A DNA stretch of 64,000 nucleotides from Pseudoroseicyclus_A sp041714655 (GTDB lineage: Bacteria; Pseudomonadota; Alphaproteobacteria; Rhodobacterales; Rhodobacteraceae). Positions within the stretch are counted from its first letter, which is position 1. Each line of letters starts with the position of its first letter. Below are positions 8,220 through 16,995 of the stretch, one piece after another. The DNA lies in contig NZ_CP168219.1 in NCBI RefSeq assembly GCF_041714655.1, positions 2,852,001-2,916,000 on the forward strand, written 5' to 3'. The position numbers and the translations under genes are program-made. Below the pieces are notes generated by a model that did no database searches, was not told the DNA's origin, and saw only the letters and a program-made list of their open reading frames with translations.

Positions 8220-8235
8220 GTATTAACGTTAATAC
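8220..8235. promoter_or_regulatory. Probable LacI-type operator between divergent operons
   Basis: GTATTAACGTTAATAC is a perfect 16-bp palindrome with a central CG, the shape bound by LacI/GalR-family dimers. It stands out as an AT-rich block in very GC-rich DNA. It lies 81 bases upstream of the transporter operon start and 74 bases upstream of the aldo/keto reductase start. The LacI-family gene is the second gene on the plus side, so autoregulation plus control of both operons is likely. Confidence 0.75.
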
Positions 8236-8308
8236 TGAGATAGGATTCGCATTGCGTCAACACAAAATCGGCGGGCACCCTCAGTCAGCCGAACAGGAGG
8301 AGGATCGG

Positions 8309-9118
8309 ATGCTGACCAAGGACATGCCACCACTGGGCTTCGGCACCTACGGGCGCAAGGGGCCCGAGGGGATTGCCGCGATGCTCTGCGCGCTGGAGAC
8401 GGGCTACCGCCATCTCGACACCGCGCAGGACTACGGCACCGAGCGGGAGGTGGGCGAGGCCGTGCGCCAGTCCGGCCTGCCGCGCAGCGAGATCTTCGTC
8501 ACCACGAAGGTCCGGCCGGCGAATTTCGGGCCCGGCGACCTCGTGCCCTCGATCGAGGAAAGCTGCGCGATCATGGGGCTCGATCAGGTGGACCTCGCGC
8601 TGATCCACTGGCCGGCGCCCAATGGCGAGCGGCCGCTTTCCGACTACATCCCGCAGCTCGCCGAAGCGCGCGAGCGGGGTTTCGCCCGGTACATCGGCGT
8701 GTCCAACTTCACCATCGCGCTTCTGGACGAGGCGCTGGAGATCCTCGGTGGCGTGCCGCTCCTCACCAATCAGGTCGAGCTCAACCCCTGGTTCCGCAAC
8801 CGCAAGCTCGCCGATCACTGCACGGCGCGGGGCGTCGCGGTCACCTGCTACCAGCCGATCGCCCAGGGCCGGCTCGGTGACGACCCGGTGCTGGCCGAGA
8901 TCGCCGCCGCCCATGAGGCGACGCCGACCCAGGTCGCGCTCGCATTCGAGCTGTCGCGCGGCTATGCCGCCATCCCCACCTCGGGCAAGCCGGAGCGCAT
9001 CCGCGCCAATTACGCGGCGCTGGACATCCGGCTGACAGCCGGGGAAATAGAGCGCATCGAAGGGCTGGACCGGGGCGAACGCTCGATCGACCCGGACTGG
9101 GGCCCCGCCTGGGACTAG
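8309..9118 (+). CDS. Aldo/keto reductase
   Basis: A 269-residue NADPH-type reductase with an (alpha/beta)8 barrel. The catalytic tetrad is visible: Asp37 in HLDTAQDYG, Tyr42 in the same motif, Lys67 in FVTTKV and His100 in LALIHWP. The segment YIGVSNFTIALLDEA is a family signature. Length and sequence fit the 2,5-diketo-D-gluconate reductase subgroup. ATG at 8309 follows GGAGGAGGATCGG. It stands directly behind the operator and 50 bases before the lacI-type gene. The likely job is reduction of a keto-sugar or sugar aldehyde in the same pathway (inference). Confidence 0.9.
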   Translation: MLTKDMPPLGFGTYGRKGPEGIAAMLCALETGYRHLDTAQDYGTEREVGEAVRQSGLPRSEIFVTTKVRPANFGPGDLVPSIEESCAIMGLDQVDLALIHWPAPNGERPLSDYIPQLAEARERGFARYIGVSNFTIALLDEALEILGGVPLLTNQVELNPWFRNRKLADHCTARGVAVTCYQPIAQGRLGDDPVLAEIAAAHEATPTQVALAFELSRGYAAIPTSGKPERIRANYAALDIRLTAGEIERIEGLDRGERSIDPDWGPAWD

Positions 9119-9168
9119 GCCCGCAAGGGATCAGGCACAGGCAGCCCCAAGGGCCCCCGGGGGGACAG

Positions 9169-10179
9169 ATGGTCACGCTGAAGGACATCGCGGAGCGCAC
9201 GGGCGTGTCGGTGAATACCGTCTCGCTCGCGCTTCGCGGCTCGCCGCGCGTGGGGCAATCGACCCGCGAGCGCATCCTCGAATCCGCCCGCGCGCTCGAC
9301 TACATGCCGAACCACGCCGCCCAGGCGCTGGTCAAAGGGCGCAACATGACGGTGGGGCTGCTCCTCACCGACATGACGAGCCCCGTCCTCACCCTGGTGG
9401 CCCAGAAGCTCGAGATCGAGCTGAAGGCGAAGGGCTATGTGACGCTCCTCGCCGCCTCCAACGGCGACGGGGCGGAGGAGGAGCGCGCGCTCGCCACCTT
9501 CCGCGCCCGGCAGGTGGACGGCGTACTGGTCTATCCCAACCACCGGCACGAGCTCGACGGGATCCGCCGGCTCGCCGCCTCCGGCATGCCGGTGGTGCTG
9601 CTGGCCGGCAAGGAGGTCGAGGGGCTCGACGTCGTCGGCATCGACGAGGAGCATGGCAGCGCACTGGCGGCGCGGCACATGATCGGCCTCGGCCACCGCC
9701 GCATCGGCATCATCGACAGCGACCGCATGACCGGCAATTCCGAGAAGATCGAGGGCTATCGCCAGGCGCTCGGCGAGGCGGGCATCCCCGTCGATCCGGC
9801 GCTGATCGTCGGCCCGGGAGGGCATTCGATCGCCCAGGGCTATGCGGCGATGGGCGCGCTTCTGCGCCTGCCGGACCCGCCCACCGCTGTCCTGTCCTCG
9901 ACGGACCGGATCGCCATGGGCGGGCTGCGCTGGTGCCAGGAGCACGGCATCTCGGTGCCGGGCGACGTGTCCGTCTTCGGCTATGACAATGTGGAATATG
10001 CCGAGGCCGCCTCCACGCCCCTGTCGAGCGTGAACTATCCCTCCGACGAGATCGCCCGCGCCGCGGCCTCCCTGATCCTCGAGCGGATCGACCACAGCGG
10101 CGAAACGCCGCGCCGCATCATCCTGCAGCCGGAGCTGGTGCTCCGCAGCAGCACAGGCGGGTGCCCCGCCGCCTCCTGA
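9169..10179 (+). CDS. LacI-family transcriptional regulator
   Basis: A 336-residue regulator. The N-terminal helix-turn-helix is TLKDIAERTGVSVNTVSLAL at residues 3-22, followed by the hinge RALDYMPNHAAQALVKGR, which contains the minor-groove-binding part. The remaining ~270 residues form a periplasmic-binding-protein-like effector domain, with VGLLLTDMTSPVLTLVAQKLE near residue 63 and TAVLSSTDRIAMGGLRWCQEHG near 245. It most likely represses the adjacent transporter operon and aldo/keto reductase by binding the palindrome at 8220-8235. The effector should be the imported sugar or a derivative. Confidence 0.93.
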   Translation: MVTLKDIAERTGVSVNTVSLALRGSPRVGQSTRERILESARALDYMPNHAAQALVKGRNMTVGLLLTDMTSPVLTLVAQKLEIELKAKGYVTLLAASNGDGAEEERALATFRARQVDGVLVYPNHRHELDGIRRLAASGMPVVLLAGKEVEGLDVVGIDEEHGSALAARHMIGLGHRRIGIIDSDRMTGNSEKIEGYRQALGEAGIPVDPALIVGPGGHSIAQGYAAMGALLRLPDPPTAVLSSTDRIAMGGLRWCQEHGISVPGDVSVFGYDNVEYAEAASTPLSSVNYPSDEIARAAASLILERIDHSGETPRRIILQPELVLRSSTGGCPAAS

Positions 10180-10322
10180 GCACCGACAGCCGGGTTCCGC
10201 CCCAACCCCTGCCCCACCCCCTCTTTCCGCGCCGCCGGGCCCTTCGGCCCGCCTGTCCCCTCGCGCGCCCCCTTCAGCGTCGGCGGCGGCCGGCCACCGG
10301 CTCCACGCCCCCTAGCGCGATC

Positions 10323-10342
10323 AAATTTCTTACATTATGAAA
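10323..10342. promoter_or_regulatory. Possible regulator site or promoter before the dioxygenase operon
   Basis: The 232 bases between the lacI-type gene and the dioxygenase hold no gene. AAATTTCTT at 10323-10331 begins an AT-rich patch in which TTTC (10326-10329) and GAAA (10339-10342) form a loose inverted repeat. It lies 70 bases before the start codon at 10412, a reasonable distance for a promoter or operator. The same nine bases recur at 17472 before the TAXI gene. Confidence 0.35.
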
Positions 10343-10411
10343 ATCATGTCTCGATTCGCGCCGCCTCGGGAGGGGGCGGCGCGGGACCTGTCGGGGCACT
10401 GGGAGGAGAAC

Positions 10412-11245
10412 ATGACAATGAGCGCAGGCGGTGCCTATCTGCACCACATTCATATCGGCAGCCCGGATCCGGCGCGGCTCGCGGCCTTTTATGCTGACCA
10501 CATGCAGATGGTCGCCGAGGAGAAGGACGGCGCCTGGCATCTGGCCGGCCCCGACCGGCGGCTGAGGATCAGCGAGGGGCCGGCGAAGTCGCTCCTGCAG
10601 GCCGGCTTCGCCGCCGAAAGCGCCGCGGCGCTCGACGCGCTCCGCGAGCGGGCCGAGGCGGGCGGTTGCGGGCCGGAGGCGGCCGACGAGCCGCTCTTCC
10701 GCGAGGGCGCCTTCGCCGTGACGGACCCCGACGGCAACCGCGTCGTCTTCGGCCTGTCGCATCGCGAGCCGGCGCCGGAGGGGCATTTCATCCATGGCCC
10801 GCTGCAGCACCTGACCCTCGCCACCAAGGACGTCGAGGCCATCGAGGGCTTCTATGGCGGCATCCTCGGCTTCGAGGTGTCCGACCGCGTGCTCAAGGAC
10901 AGCGGCGAGGTCGCCACCTGCTTCCTGCGCTCCAATCACGAGCATCACACGCTTGCCTGCTTCAAGCAGGACCGGACGGGGATGGACCACCATTCCTACG
11001 AGGCCGGCCAGTGGGACACGATCCGCGACTGGTCCGACCATTTCGCCGGCAAGGGCACGACGCTGATGTGGGGGCCGGGCCGGCACGGGCCGGGCAACAA
11101 CCTCTTCATCTTCATCAAGGACCCCGACGAGAACTGGATCGAGGTCTCCGCCGAGCTCGAGGTCATCCATGACCGCCCCGTCAAGGACTGGCCCCATGCC
11201 GAGCGCACGCTGAACCTCTGGGGCCGCGCGATCATGAGGTCCTGA
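10412..11245 (+). CDS. Extradiol-type ring-cleavage dioxygenase (two-domain VOC protein)
   Basis: A 277-residue protein with two VOC domains, the architecture of type I extradiol dioxygenases such as catechol 2,3-dioxygenase. The C-terminal domain carries a complete metal triad: His133 (LQHLTLATKD), His193 or His194 (MDHHSYEAG) and Glu244 (NWIEVSAELE). ATG at 10412 follows GGGAGGAGAAC. It is the first of three closely packed genes with an FAH-family enzyme and a LigM-type O-demethylase. That context suggests it opens the ring of a catechol- or gallate-type product, possibly a methoxylated one. Exact substrate unknown. Confidence 0.85.
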   Translation: MTMSAGGAYLHHIHIGSPDPARLAAFYADHMQMVAEEKDGAWHLAGPDRRLRISEGPAKSLLQAGFAAESAAALDALRERAEAGGCGPEAADEPLFREGAFAVTDPDGNRVVFGLSHREPAPEGHFIHGPLQHLTLATKDVEAIEGFYGGILGFEVSDRVLKDSGEVATCFLRSNHEHHTLACFKQDRTGMDHHSYEAGQWDTIRDWSDHFAGKGTTLMWGPGRHGPGNNLFIFIKDPDENWIEVSAELEVIHDRPVKDWPHAERTLNLWGRAIMRS

Positions 11246-11246
11246 C

Positions 11247-12077
11247 ATGCGCTTCGTTTCCTTCAACGACGGCGGGCGGCATGGCTTCGGGGTCAAGGTG
11301 CCGGGGGGCATCCATGACCTCGGCGCCCGGACCGGCTCGCCCGACCTCAAGAGCTGGCTGGCCGGCGGGCCGGCCGAGATCGACGTCACGGGCGCCGACC
11401 CGGACATCGCCGACGGCGCCTTCGACTACCTGCCGGTGATCCCCAACCCGGGGAAGATCCTCTGCGTCGGGCTCAACTACGAGACCCACCGCAAGGAGAC
11501 GGGCCGCCCCGAGGCCGCCCATCCCGCCATCTTCACCCGCTTCGCCGACAGCCTCGCCGGCCACGGCCAGCCTCTGGTCAAGCCGGATTTCTCGGATGCC
11601 TTCGACTACGAGGGCGAGCTGGCTCTGGTCATCGGCCAGCCCTGCTTCCGCGTCACCGAGGCGGAGGCTCTGGCGCATGTCGCCGGCTATGCCTGCTTCA
11701 ATGACGCGACGCTGCGGGACTGGCAGCGCCACACCCACCAGTTCACCCCCGGCAAGAACTTCCCCCGGACGGGCGGCTTCGGCCCCGAGCTGGTGACGCC
11801 CGACGAGGCCGGCGAGCTGGCGGACCAGCCCATCGAGACGCGGGTGAACGGCGTGACCGTCCAGTCGGCGAGGCTCGGGCAGATGATCTTCGGCATCGCT
11901 GAGGTGATCGCCTATGTCAGCGCCTTCACGCCGCTCTCGCCCGGCGACGTCATCGCCACGGGCACGCCCGGCGGCGTCGGCTTCAAGCGCGAGCCGCAGC
12001 TCTTCCTGAAGCCGGGCGACCGGGTCGAGGTCTCCATCGGCGGCATCGGCACGCTTGAGAATTCCATTGGCGCCTGA
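11247..12077 (+). CDS. Fumarylacetoacetate hydrolase (FAH) family protein
   Basis: A 276-residue FAH-fold enzyme. The core is ILCVGLNYETHRKETGR near residue 71, FDYEGELALVIG near 119 (Glu122 and Glu124) and CFNDATLRDWQ near 150 (Asp153), giving the E-x-E...D metal site. The basic patch HQFTPGKNFPRTGGFGP is also typical. Family members hydrate, decarboxylate or hydrolyse the keto acids formed after meta-cleavage. It starts one base after the stop of the dioxygenase gene, so the two are co-translated, which supports acting on the ring-cleavage product. Confidence 0.9.
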   Translation: MRFVSFNDGGRHGFGVKVPGGIHDLGARTGSPDLKSWLAGGPAEIDVTGADPDIADGAFDYLPVIPNPGKILCVGLNYETHRKETGRPEAAHPAIFTRFADSLAGHGQPLVKPDFSDAFDYEGELALVIGQPCFRVTEAEALAHVAGYACFNDATLRDWQRHTHQFTPGKNFPRTGGFGPELVTPDEAGELADQPIETRVNGVTVQSARLGQMIFGIAEVIAYVSAFTPLSPGDVIATGTPGGVGFKREPQLFLKPGDRVEVSIGGIGTLENSIGA

Positions 12078-12108
12078 GGCGCATCCAAGAAATGAAAGAG
12101 AAGAAAAG

Positions 12109-13512
12109 ATGAGCGAGACAAGCCTCAGTGATGTCCTGACCGCCGGCGGCAACCCGGTGGAGATGCTGCGCAACTCCCGGCAGGACGCCTTCGTCTACCC
12201 CGTCGTCGCCACCGAGTTCAGCAACTGGCGCGACGAGCAGCGCGCCTGGCGGCAGGACGTGGTGCTGTTCGACCAGTCCCATCACATGGCCGAGCTGATG
12301 GTCGAGGGCCCGGATGCCGAGCGGCTCCTGTCCGATCTCGCCATCAACTCCTTCAAGGGCTTCCGCCCCGACAAGGCCAAGCAATTCGTCGCCTGCTCGC
12401 CGTCGGGCCACGTCATCGGCGACAACATCATGTTCTACCTCGCCGAGCACCAGCTCGTGCTCGTCGGCCGCCCGCCCAGCATCAACTGGGTGCAATATCA
12501 CGGCGAAACCGGCGGCTACGACGTGCAGGTCACCAAGGACATGAGCTCGCCGGCGCGGCCCGACGGGCGGGCGGTGAACCGCCGGCACTACCGCTTCCAG
12601 ATCCAGGGCCCGAAGGCGCCGGAGCTGCTGGCCAAGCTGAACGGCGGGCCGCTCGAAGACATCCGCTTCTTCAACATGGGCCGGGTGAACATGGGCCCGC
12701 ATTCCGTGCGCGCGCTGCGCCACGGCATGTCGGGCGTGCCCGGGCTGGAGTTCTGGGGGCCCTACGAGGAGCGCGACGTGATCCGCCAGGTGATCCTCGA
12801 GATGGGCGCGGAGTTCGGCATCCGCCAGGTCGGCAGCCGCGCCTATTCGACCTCGACGCTCGAATCCGGCTGGATCCCCTCGCCCCTGCCCGCCGTCTAC
12901 TCCGACCCCGCGCTCAAGGCCTATCGCGACTGGCTGCCGGCAAAGGGCTACGAGGCGACCGGCCCGATCGGCGGCAGCTATGTGGCCCCGAAGATCGAGG
13001 ACTATTACGTCACGCCCTACGAGATCGGCTACGGCCCCTTCGTGAAGTTCGACCATGACTTCATCGGCCGCGAGGCGCTGGAGGCGATGACGCCCGAGAC
13101 CCAGCGCCGCAAGGTCTCGCTCGCCTGGCATCCCGAGGATGTCGCCCGCGTCCAGGCCTCGATGCTCGAGCCCGAGGGCGAGAACTTCAAGTATATCGAG
13201 ATGCCGCTGTCGAACTATGCCGCGTCGAACTACGACCGGCTCGAGAAGGACGGCCGCATGGTCGGGGTCTCGATGTTCTCGGGCTACAGCTACAACGAGC
13301 GCTGCTTCATCTCGCTCGCTACCGTGGAGCCGGATGTGAAGATCGGCGACGAGGTCACGCTGACCTGGGGCGAGCCCGATGGCGGCACCGCCAAGTCGAC
13401 GGTCGAGCCGCATCGGCAGACGACGATCCGCGCCACGGTCAGCCCGGTGCCCTTCAGCCAGGTGGCGCGCGAGAGCTACGCGCAGAGCTGGCGCACCGCG
13501 CATGCGTCATGA
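12109..13512 (+). CDS. LigM/DesA-type tetrahydrofolate-dependent aromatic O-demethylase
   Basis: A 467-residue protein of the GcvT (aminomethyltransferase) fold. Its length and sequence pattern match LigM/DesA of sphingomonads, which move the methyl group of vanillate, syringate or 3-O-methylgallate to tetrahydrofolate. Recognisable parts are VVLFDQSHHMAELMVEGPDAERLL near residue 50 and the C-terminal GcvT domain with FIGREALEAM and VSLAWHPEDV. An unrelated glycine-cleavage T protein would be shorter (about 370) and lack the N-terminal start seen here. ATG at 12109 lies 31 bases behind the FAH gene after AAAGAGAAG. A role in methoxy-aromatic use fits the neighbours. Confidence 0.8.
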   Translation: MSETSLSDVLTAGGNPVEMLRNSRQDAFVYPVVATEFSNWRDEQRAWRQDVVLFDQSHHMAELMVEGPDAERLLSDLAINSFKGFRPDKAKQFVACSPSGHVIGDNIMFYLAEHQLVLVGRPPSINWVQYHGETGGYDVQVTKDMSSPARPDGRAVNRRHYRFQIQGPKAPELLAKLNGGPLEDIRFFNMGRVNMGPHSVRALRHGMSGVPGLEFWGPYEERDVIRQVILEMGAEFGIRQVGSRAYSTSTLESGWIPSPLPAVYSDPALKAYRDWLPAKGYEATGPIGGSYVAPKIEDYYVTPYEIGYGPFVKFDHDFIGREALEAMTPETQRRKVSLAWHPEDVARVQASMLEPEGENFKYIEMPLSNYAASNYDRLEKDGRMVGVSMFSGYSYNERCFISLATVEPDVKIGDEVTLTWGEPDGGTAKSTVEPHRQTTIRATVSPVPFSQVARESYAQSWRTAHAS

Positions 13513-13618
13513 CCCGGTGCCGGCGCCCGGAGCTTCCGGCGCCGGCGCCGCACCCGCCGCGTTGCATGGGGCCGGGCGGCGGGCTACTCCGGCAGGAGGA
13601 TGGCCCGGAGGGCACGAG

Positions 13619-14398
13619 GTGAGCAGCGCGGACAAACTCCTTTCGGTCCTCACGCTCTTCACCGCCGGCGGCGAGCCGCTGACGGTGGAGGAGGTCTCGC
13701 GCCAGCTCGACCTGCCGCAGAGCACCACCTACCGCTATCTGCGCTCGCTGTCCGACGCGGGGCTCATCGCCTCGATCCGCGCCGGCTCCTATGTGCTGGG
13801 GCCGACCATCGTCATGCTCGACCGGCAGATGCGGCGCTTCGATCCGCTGCTCGTGGCCTCGCGCGGCGTGATGGAGGAGCTGGCGGCGGGCATCGAGGTC
13901 TCGGGCGTCCTGCTTCTCTGCCGGCTCTTCCGCGACCAGGTGATGTGCGTCCATTCGGTCGAGGTGGCGGCGCCGGATCTGGAGGTCGCCTATGAGCGCG
14001 GCCGGCTGATGCCGCTCTTCCGCGGCGCCGCGTCCAAGGCGATCCTCGCCAGCCTCGCCCCGCGCAACGCGCGCGGGCTCTACGGCCAGCAGCCGCAGGC
14101 CTTCGCCGCCGCCGGGCTCGGCGCGAGCTGGGACGAGGTGAAGGAGTGCTTCCGCGCGCTCCGCCGCGCCGGCGGCGTCGTCACCTATTCCGAGATCGAC
14201 AGCGACGTCCTTGGCATCGCCTGCCCGATCTTCGATCCGGCGGGCCAGGTGCTCGGCAGCCTCGGCTTCGTTGCCGGCGGGCGGCGCCCCGGCGACGCCC
14301 TCGTGCCGGCGCTCTTGGAGGCGCTGCGGCAGGGGGCGGAGGATATCGGCCAGGCGCTCCGCCAGGCCGAGGAAATGGAAACGGCCCCGGGCGCCTAA
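13619..14398 (+). CDS. IclR-family transcriptional regulator
   Basis: A 259-residue regulator with a winged helix at the N-terminus (LTVEEVSRQLDLPQSTTYRYLRSL, about residues 22-45) and a GAF-like effector domain ending EIDSDVLGIACPIFDPAGQVLGSLGFV. GTG at 13619 is chosen because GGAGGG sits six bases before it. A longer frame from ATG 13502 would add a proline/alanine-rich stretch without a ribosome site. It follows the O-demethylase gene by about 100 bases on the same strand, so it may be co-transcribed. IclR proteins often control aromatic catabolism with the pathway substrate as effector. Confidence 0.9.
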   Translation: MSSADKLLSVLTLFTAGGEPLTVEEVSRQLDLPQSTTYRYLRSLSDAGLIASIRAGSYVLGPTIVMLDRQMRRFDPLLVASRGVMEELAAGIEVSGVLLLCRLFRDQVMCVHSVEVAAPDLEVAYERGRLMPLFRGAASKAILASLAPRNARGLYGQQPQAFAAAGLGASWDEVKECFRALRRAGGVVTYSEIDSDVLGIACPIFDPAGQVLGSLGFVAGGRRPGDALVPALLEALRQGAEDIGQALRQAEEMETAPGA

Positions 14399-14409
14399 GG
14401 CGCCGGGGC
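14384..14409 (+). terminator. Hairpin across the stop codon of the first iclR-type gene
   Basis: GCCCCGGGCGCC (14384-14395) pairs with GGCGCCGGGGC (14399-14409) with one bulged G, placing the TAA stop in the loop. There is no U tract after it, so termination may depend on Rho or be partial. The following ~290 bases up to 14699 contain no gene, only an AT-richer patch (14460-14540) that could hold the promoter of the next iclR-type gene. Confidence 0.45.
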
Positions 14410-14699
14410 CGGAAAAGACCGAGGCGCCCGGACGCAAATAGCCGGGCCGGCGCAATTCGCGCCGAAGGTCGAATTGCGTGAATTGCAGATGGATGGGTAT
14501 TCAGGCGGATTATACCGCGTTGATTTCGCGAATAGGCCATTTCCACCGTTGCAATTGACGCACGCCCCCCGCTGGAAACGAGACTGAAGGTTTATCTCCC
14601 CCCATCGTCGCGGTGGAAAGCGGCGCCGCCAGGCCCTAGGATGGCGGACGACCCCCGCGCGGCGCAGCGCCCGCGGCGGCGGCTGGAGGGCGACCGCGC

Positions 14700-15569
14700 G
14701 TGGACAGATCGAGCGAAGACGAGGCCGCCGGGATCGACGAGACGGGCCCGGAGGCGGAGGATGACACCGGCGAGGGCGGGCCGCCCGCCCGCCAGCGGGG
14801 CATCCAGTCCATCGACCAGTCGCTCCTGCTCCTCAAATGCATGATGGAGCTGAACGGCCCGGTGACGCTCACCGAACTCGCCCAGGCCGCCGGGATGCCG
14901 GCGAGCAAGGCGCATCGCTACCTCGCGAGCTTCGCCAAGGCGGGCATGGTCTTCCAGCGGCAGCGCTCGGGGCGCTACCAGCTCGGCAATCTGGCGCTGG
15001 AGCTCGGCCTCGCGGCGATGAACCTCTCCGATTTCACCAACCGCACTGCGGACCGGCTCTACGAGCTGATGCTGGCCACGGATTCGACGGCGCTCCTGTC
15101 GGTCTGGGGCAACCACGGGCCGACGATCGTGCGCTGGGAACGGGCCGAGAGCCTGATCGCCACCTCGCTCGGGCTCGGCACCACGCTGCCGCTCCTCAAC
15201 TCCGCCAACGGGCTGATCTTCTTTTCCTATCTGCCGCGCCGCTTCACGACGGATGTCCTGAGGCGCGAGCTGAAGCTCAGGGCCAAGACCGGGCTCACCG
15301 ACCTCGACACCTCGAAGGCGGGGCTGGAAGAGCTGATCCGGCAGACGCGGGCGCGGGGCTTTGCCAACGGGCATTTCATCCCCGGCCTGCACGCCGTCAG
15401 CGCGCCGATCCTCGACTGGCAGGGCGAGGCGGTGGCGGGGGTGTCGCTCATCACCAACGAAGAGGTGAGTTCGCCCGAGAATGAAAAGGTGCGCCGGCTC
15501 CTGGCCTTCTGCGCCGAGAATTCCGCGCCGGCGATCCCGCAGGGGCGGGCGGCGGCGGACGAGGGCTGA
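14700..15569 (+). CDS. IclR-family transcriptional regulator (second copy, divergent in sequence)
   Basis: A 289-residue IclR protein with an acidic leader of about 33 residues before the winged helix GPVTLTELAQAAGMPASKAHRYLASFAKAGM. The effector domain includes DSTALLSVWGNHGPTIVRWE and HAVSAPILDWQGEAVAGVSL. GTG at 14700 is preceded by GGAGGG. It is clearly a different subfamily from the IclR at 13.6 kb. It stands between the O-demethylase cluster and a convergent secreted hydrolase, and is a candidate for binding the TTTCGC-type boxes near 17210 and 26822. Confidence 0.9.
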   Translation: MDRSSEDEAAGIDETGPEAEDDTGEGGPPARQRGIQSIDQSLLLLKCMMELNGPVTLTELAQAAGMPASKAHRYLASFAKAGMVFQRQRSGRYQLGNLALELGLAAMNLSDFTNRTADRLYELMLATDSTALLSVWGNHGPTIVRWERAESLIATSLGLGTTLPLLNSANGLIFFSYLPRRFTTDVLRRELKLRAKTGLTDLDTSKAGLEELIRQTRARGFANGHFIPGLHAVSAPILDWQGEAVAGVSLITNEEVSSPENEKVRRLLAFCAENSAPAIPQGRAAADEG

Positions 15570-15630
15570 GGCCCTCGGGGGGGGTGGTCGGCCCGGCCAC
15601 CCCTGGGGCGGCAGCCGGGCCAGGCGGCGC

Positions 15631-16995
15631 CTACTCGGCCGCCTCCGCGTCATCGCCGGTGTAGCCGAAGCCGACGCTGTCGCCGAAGCGGGCGACCTCC
15701 TCGTCGATCTCGAAGAGATATTCGTCGGGGAACCAGCCTTCCTCGACCAGCCTCAGCGTGGCGCTTTCCAGCTGATGCTGGAAGTCGCCGGGGCTGGCAT
15801 ACATCTCCTGCAGCTGCGCGTCGGTGAGCGGCTGCGAGGCGCCCGCCAGCGAGCACAGGAAGCTCTCGCCCTCGTTCGGCGTCAAGTAGACATGCGTCGG
15901 CACCTCGAGCTGCGGGCTGCGGATCCCGCCGCGCACGTTGCCGAATTCGTCCCTGACCGGGCCGCTCTCGTCGAACTCGACATGCGGCGGCATGGGGGCC
16001 GGCGTGTCCTCCATCAGCCATTCGTACATGTCCTCCACGGCCATGTAGAAATAGGCCATCGCCATGAAGCCGTCGCCGGGCAGCCCGCAGGTCGCCGGGT
16101 CGGTGGCGAAGAAGTAGCGGCTCTCCAGATGGGGCGCGCCGGGCACCTGGTAGCGGCGGAAGTTCTCGCCGTCGGCGGGCCAGGAGGCTTCGTCGGCCGC
16201 GGTGAAATCCTGGAACTCCGTCTGGCTCATGGTGACGATGAGCGGCACGTCCCAGAACTCCGCCAGCTCTTCGGTGGTCGGCCCGGTGCGCACGCCGAGG
16301 ATGGCGCCGTCCACGAGCGGCGAGCCGTCCTCCAGCGTGTAGCTCGCCTGCCCGCCGAGGTGGAAGTAATCCGAGATGTTGTTGGCGGTCTGCGACAGGC
16401 CGGCCATGGCCAGCGTGCCGGCGTTCCACTCCTCGCCGAGCGGGTTGGCCGTGCGCACGAGCAGCATGGCCTGGGCGGCCATCTCGTTCTGCATCGCGGG
16501 GTCTTCGCTGGCGATATGCATGTCGGCATAGCGCGCGGCGTTGAAGCCCTGGATGTTGGCTATGGCGCCCGGGTGGTCGTCGAGCTCGACGAAGACATGG
16601 CCGTTCTTCATGCTGCCGATGCGGCTGTAGGTCCAGGCCTGAGCCGCGCCGGAGGTGTGCTGCGTCTCGAACACGGTGAAGCCCGACCAGTCCTCGATGT
16701 CCGCCGGATGGCGGATGACGAGGCGGGTCGTGTAGTCCTCGCCGCCGGCCGTGCCGGTGAGGAAGAACTCGTCGGCGACGTAGCCGTAATAGTCCATGTC
16801 GAAGAAGTCGGGGAACTCGCCCAGATAGGGGCGGATGCTCGTCTCGAAGATCGCCGGATGCATCAGGTTGCCGGCCTGCTCCGCGACCGGCCCCTCGACT
16901 TGCGGCAGGGCCGGCGTCTCGGCCCGGGCGGCCGTGGCGGCGAGCCCCAGCGCCATGGCCGTCGTGCCGGCCAGAAGTGAAGTGCGGTAGTTCAT
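15631..16995 (-). CDS. Secreted alpha/beta-hydrolase-domain protein (Abhydrolase_10-like)
   Basis: A 454-residue exported protein. ATG at 16995 follows GGGAGGACCACA and begins a signal peptide (MNYRTSLLAGTTAMALGLAA, cleavage after ARA). The mature part contains TTRLVIRHPADIEDWSGFTVFE near residue 88, typical of the alpha/beta-hydrolase-domain family. GLSQTA near residue 202 is a possible nucleophile elbow with Ser in place. The substrate is unknown; related proteins are often found beside aromatic ester catabolism. Convergent with the second iclR-type gene and divergent from the TAXI transporter, so it probably has its own regulated promoter in the 790-base gap. Confidence 0.7.
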   Translation of the reverse strand: MNYRTSLLAGTTAMALGLAATAARAETPALPQVEGPVAEQAGNLMHPAIFETSIRPYLGEFPDFFDMDYYGYVADEFFLTGTAGGEDYTTRLVIRHPADIEDWSGFTVFETQHTSGAAQAWTYSRIGSMKNGHVFVELDDHPGAIANIQGFNAARYADMHIASEDPAMQNEMAAQAMLLVRTANPLGEEWNAGTLAMAGLSQTANNISDYFHLGGQASYTLEDGSPLVDGAILGVRTGPTTEELAEFWDVPLIVTMSQTEFQDFTAADEASWPADGENFRRYQVPGAPHLESRYFFATDPATCGLPGDGFMAMAYFYMAVEDMYEWLMEDTPAPMPPHVEFDESGPVRDEFGNVRGGIRSPQLEVPTHVYLTPNEGESFLCSLAGASQPLTDAQLQEMYASPGDFQHQLESATLRLVEEGWFPDEYLFEIDEEVARFGDSVGFGYTGDDAEAAE

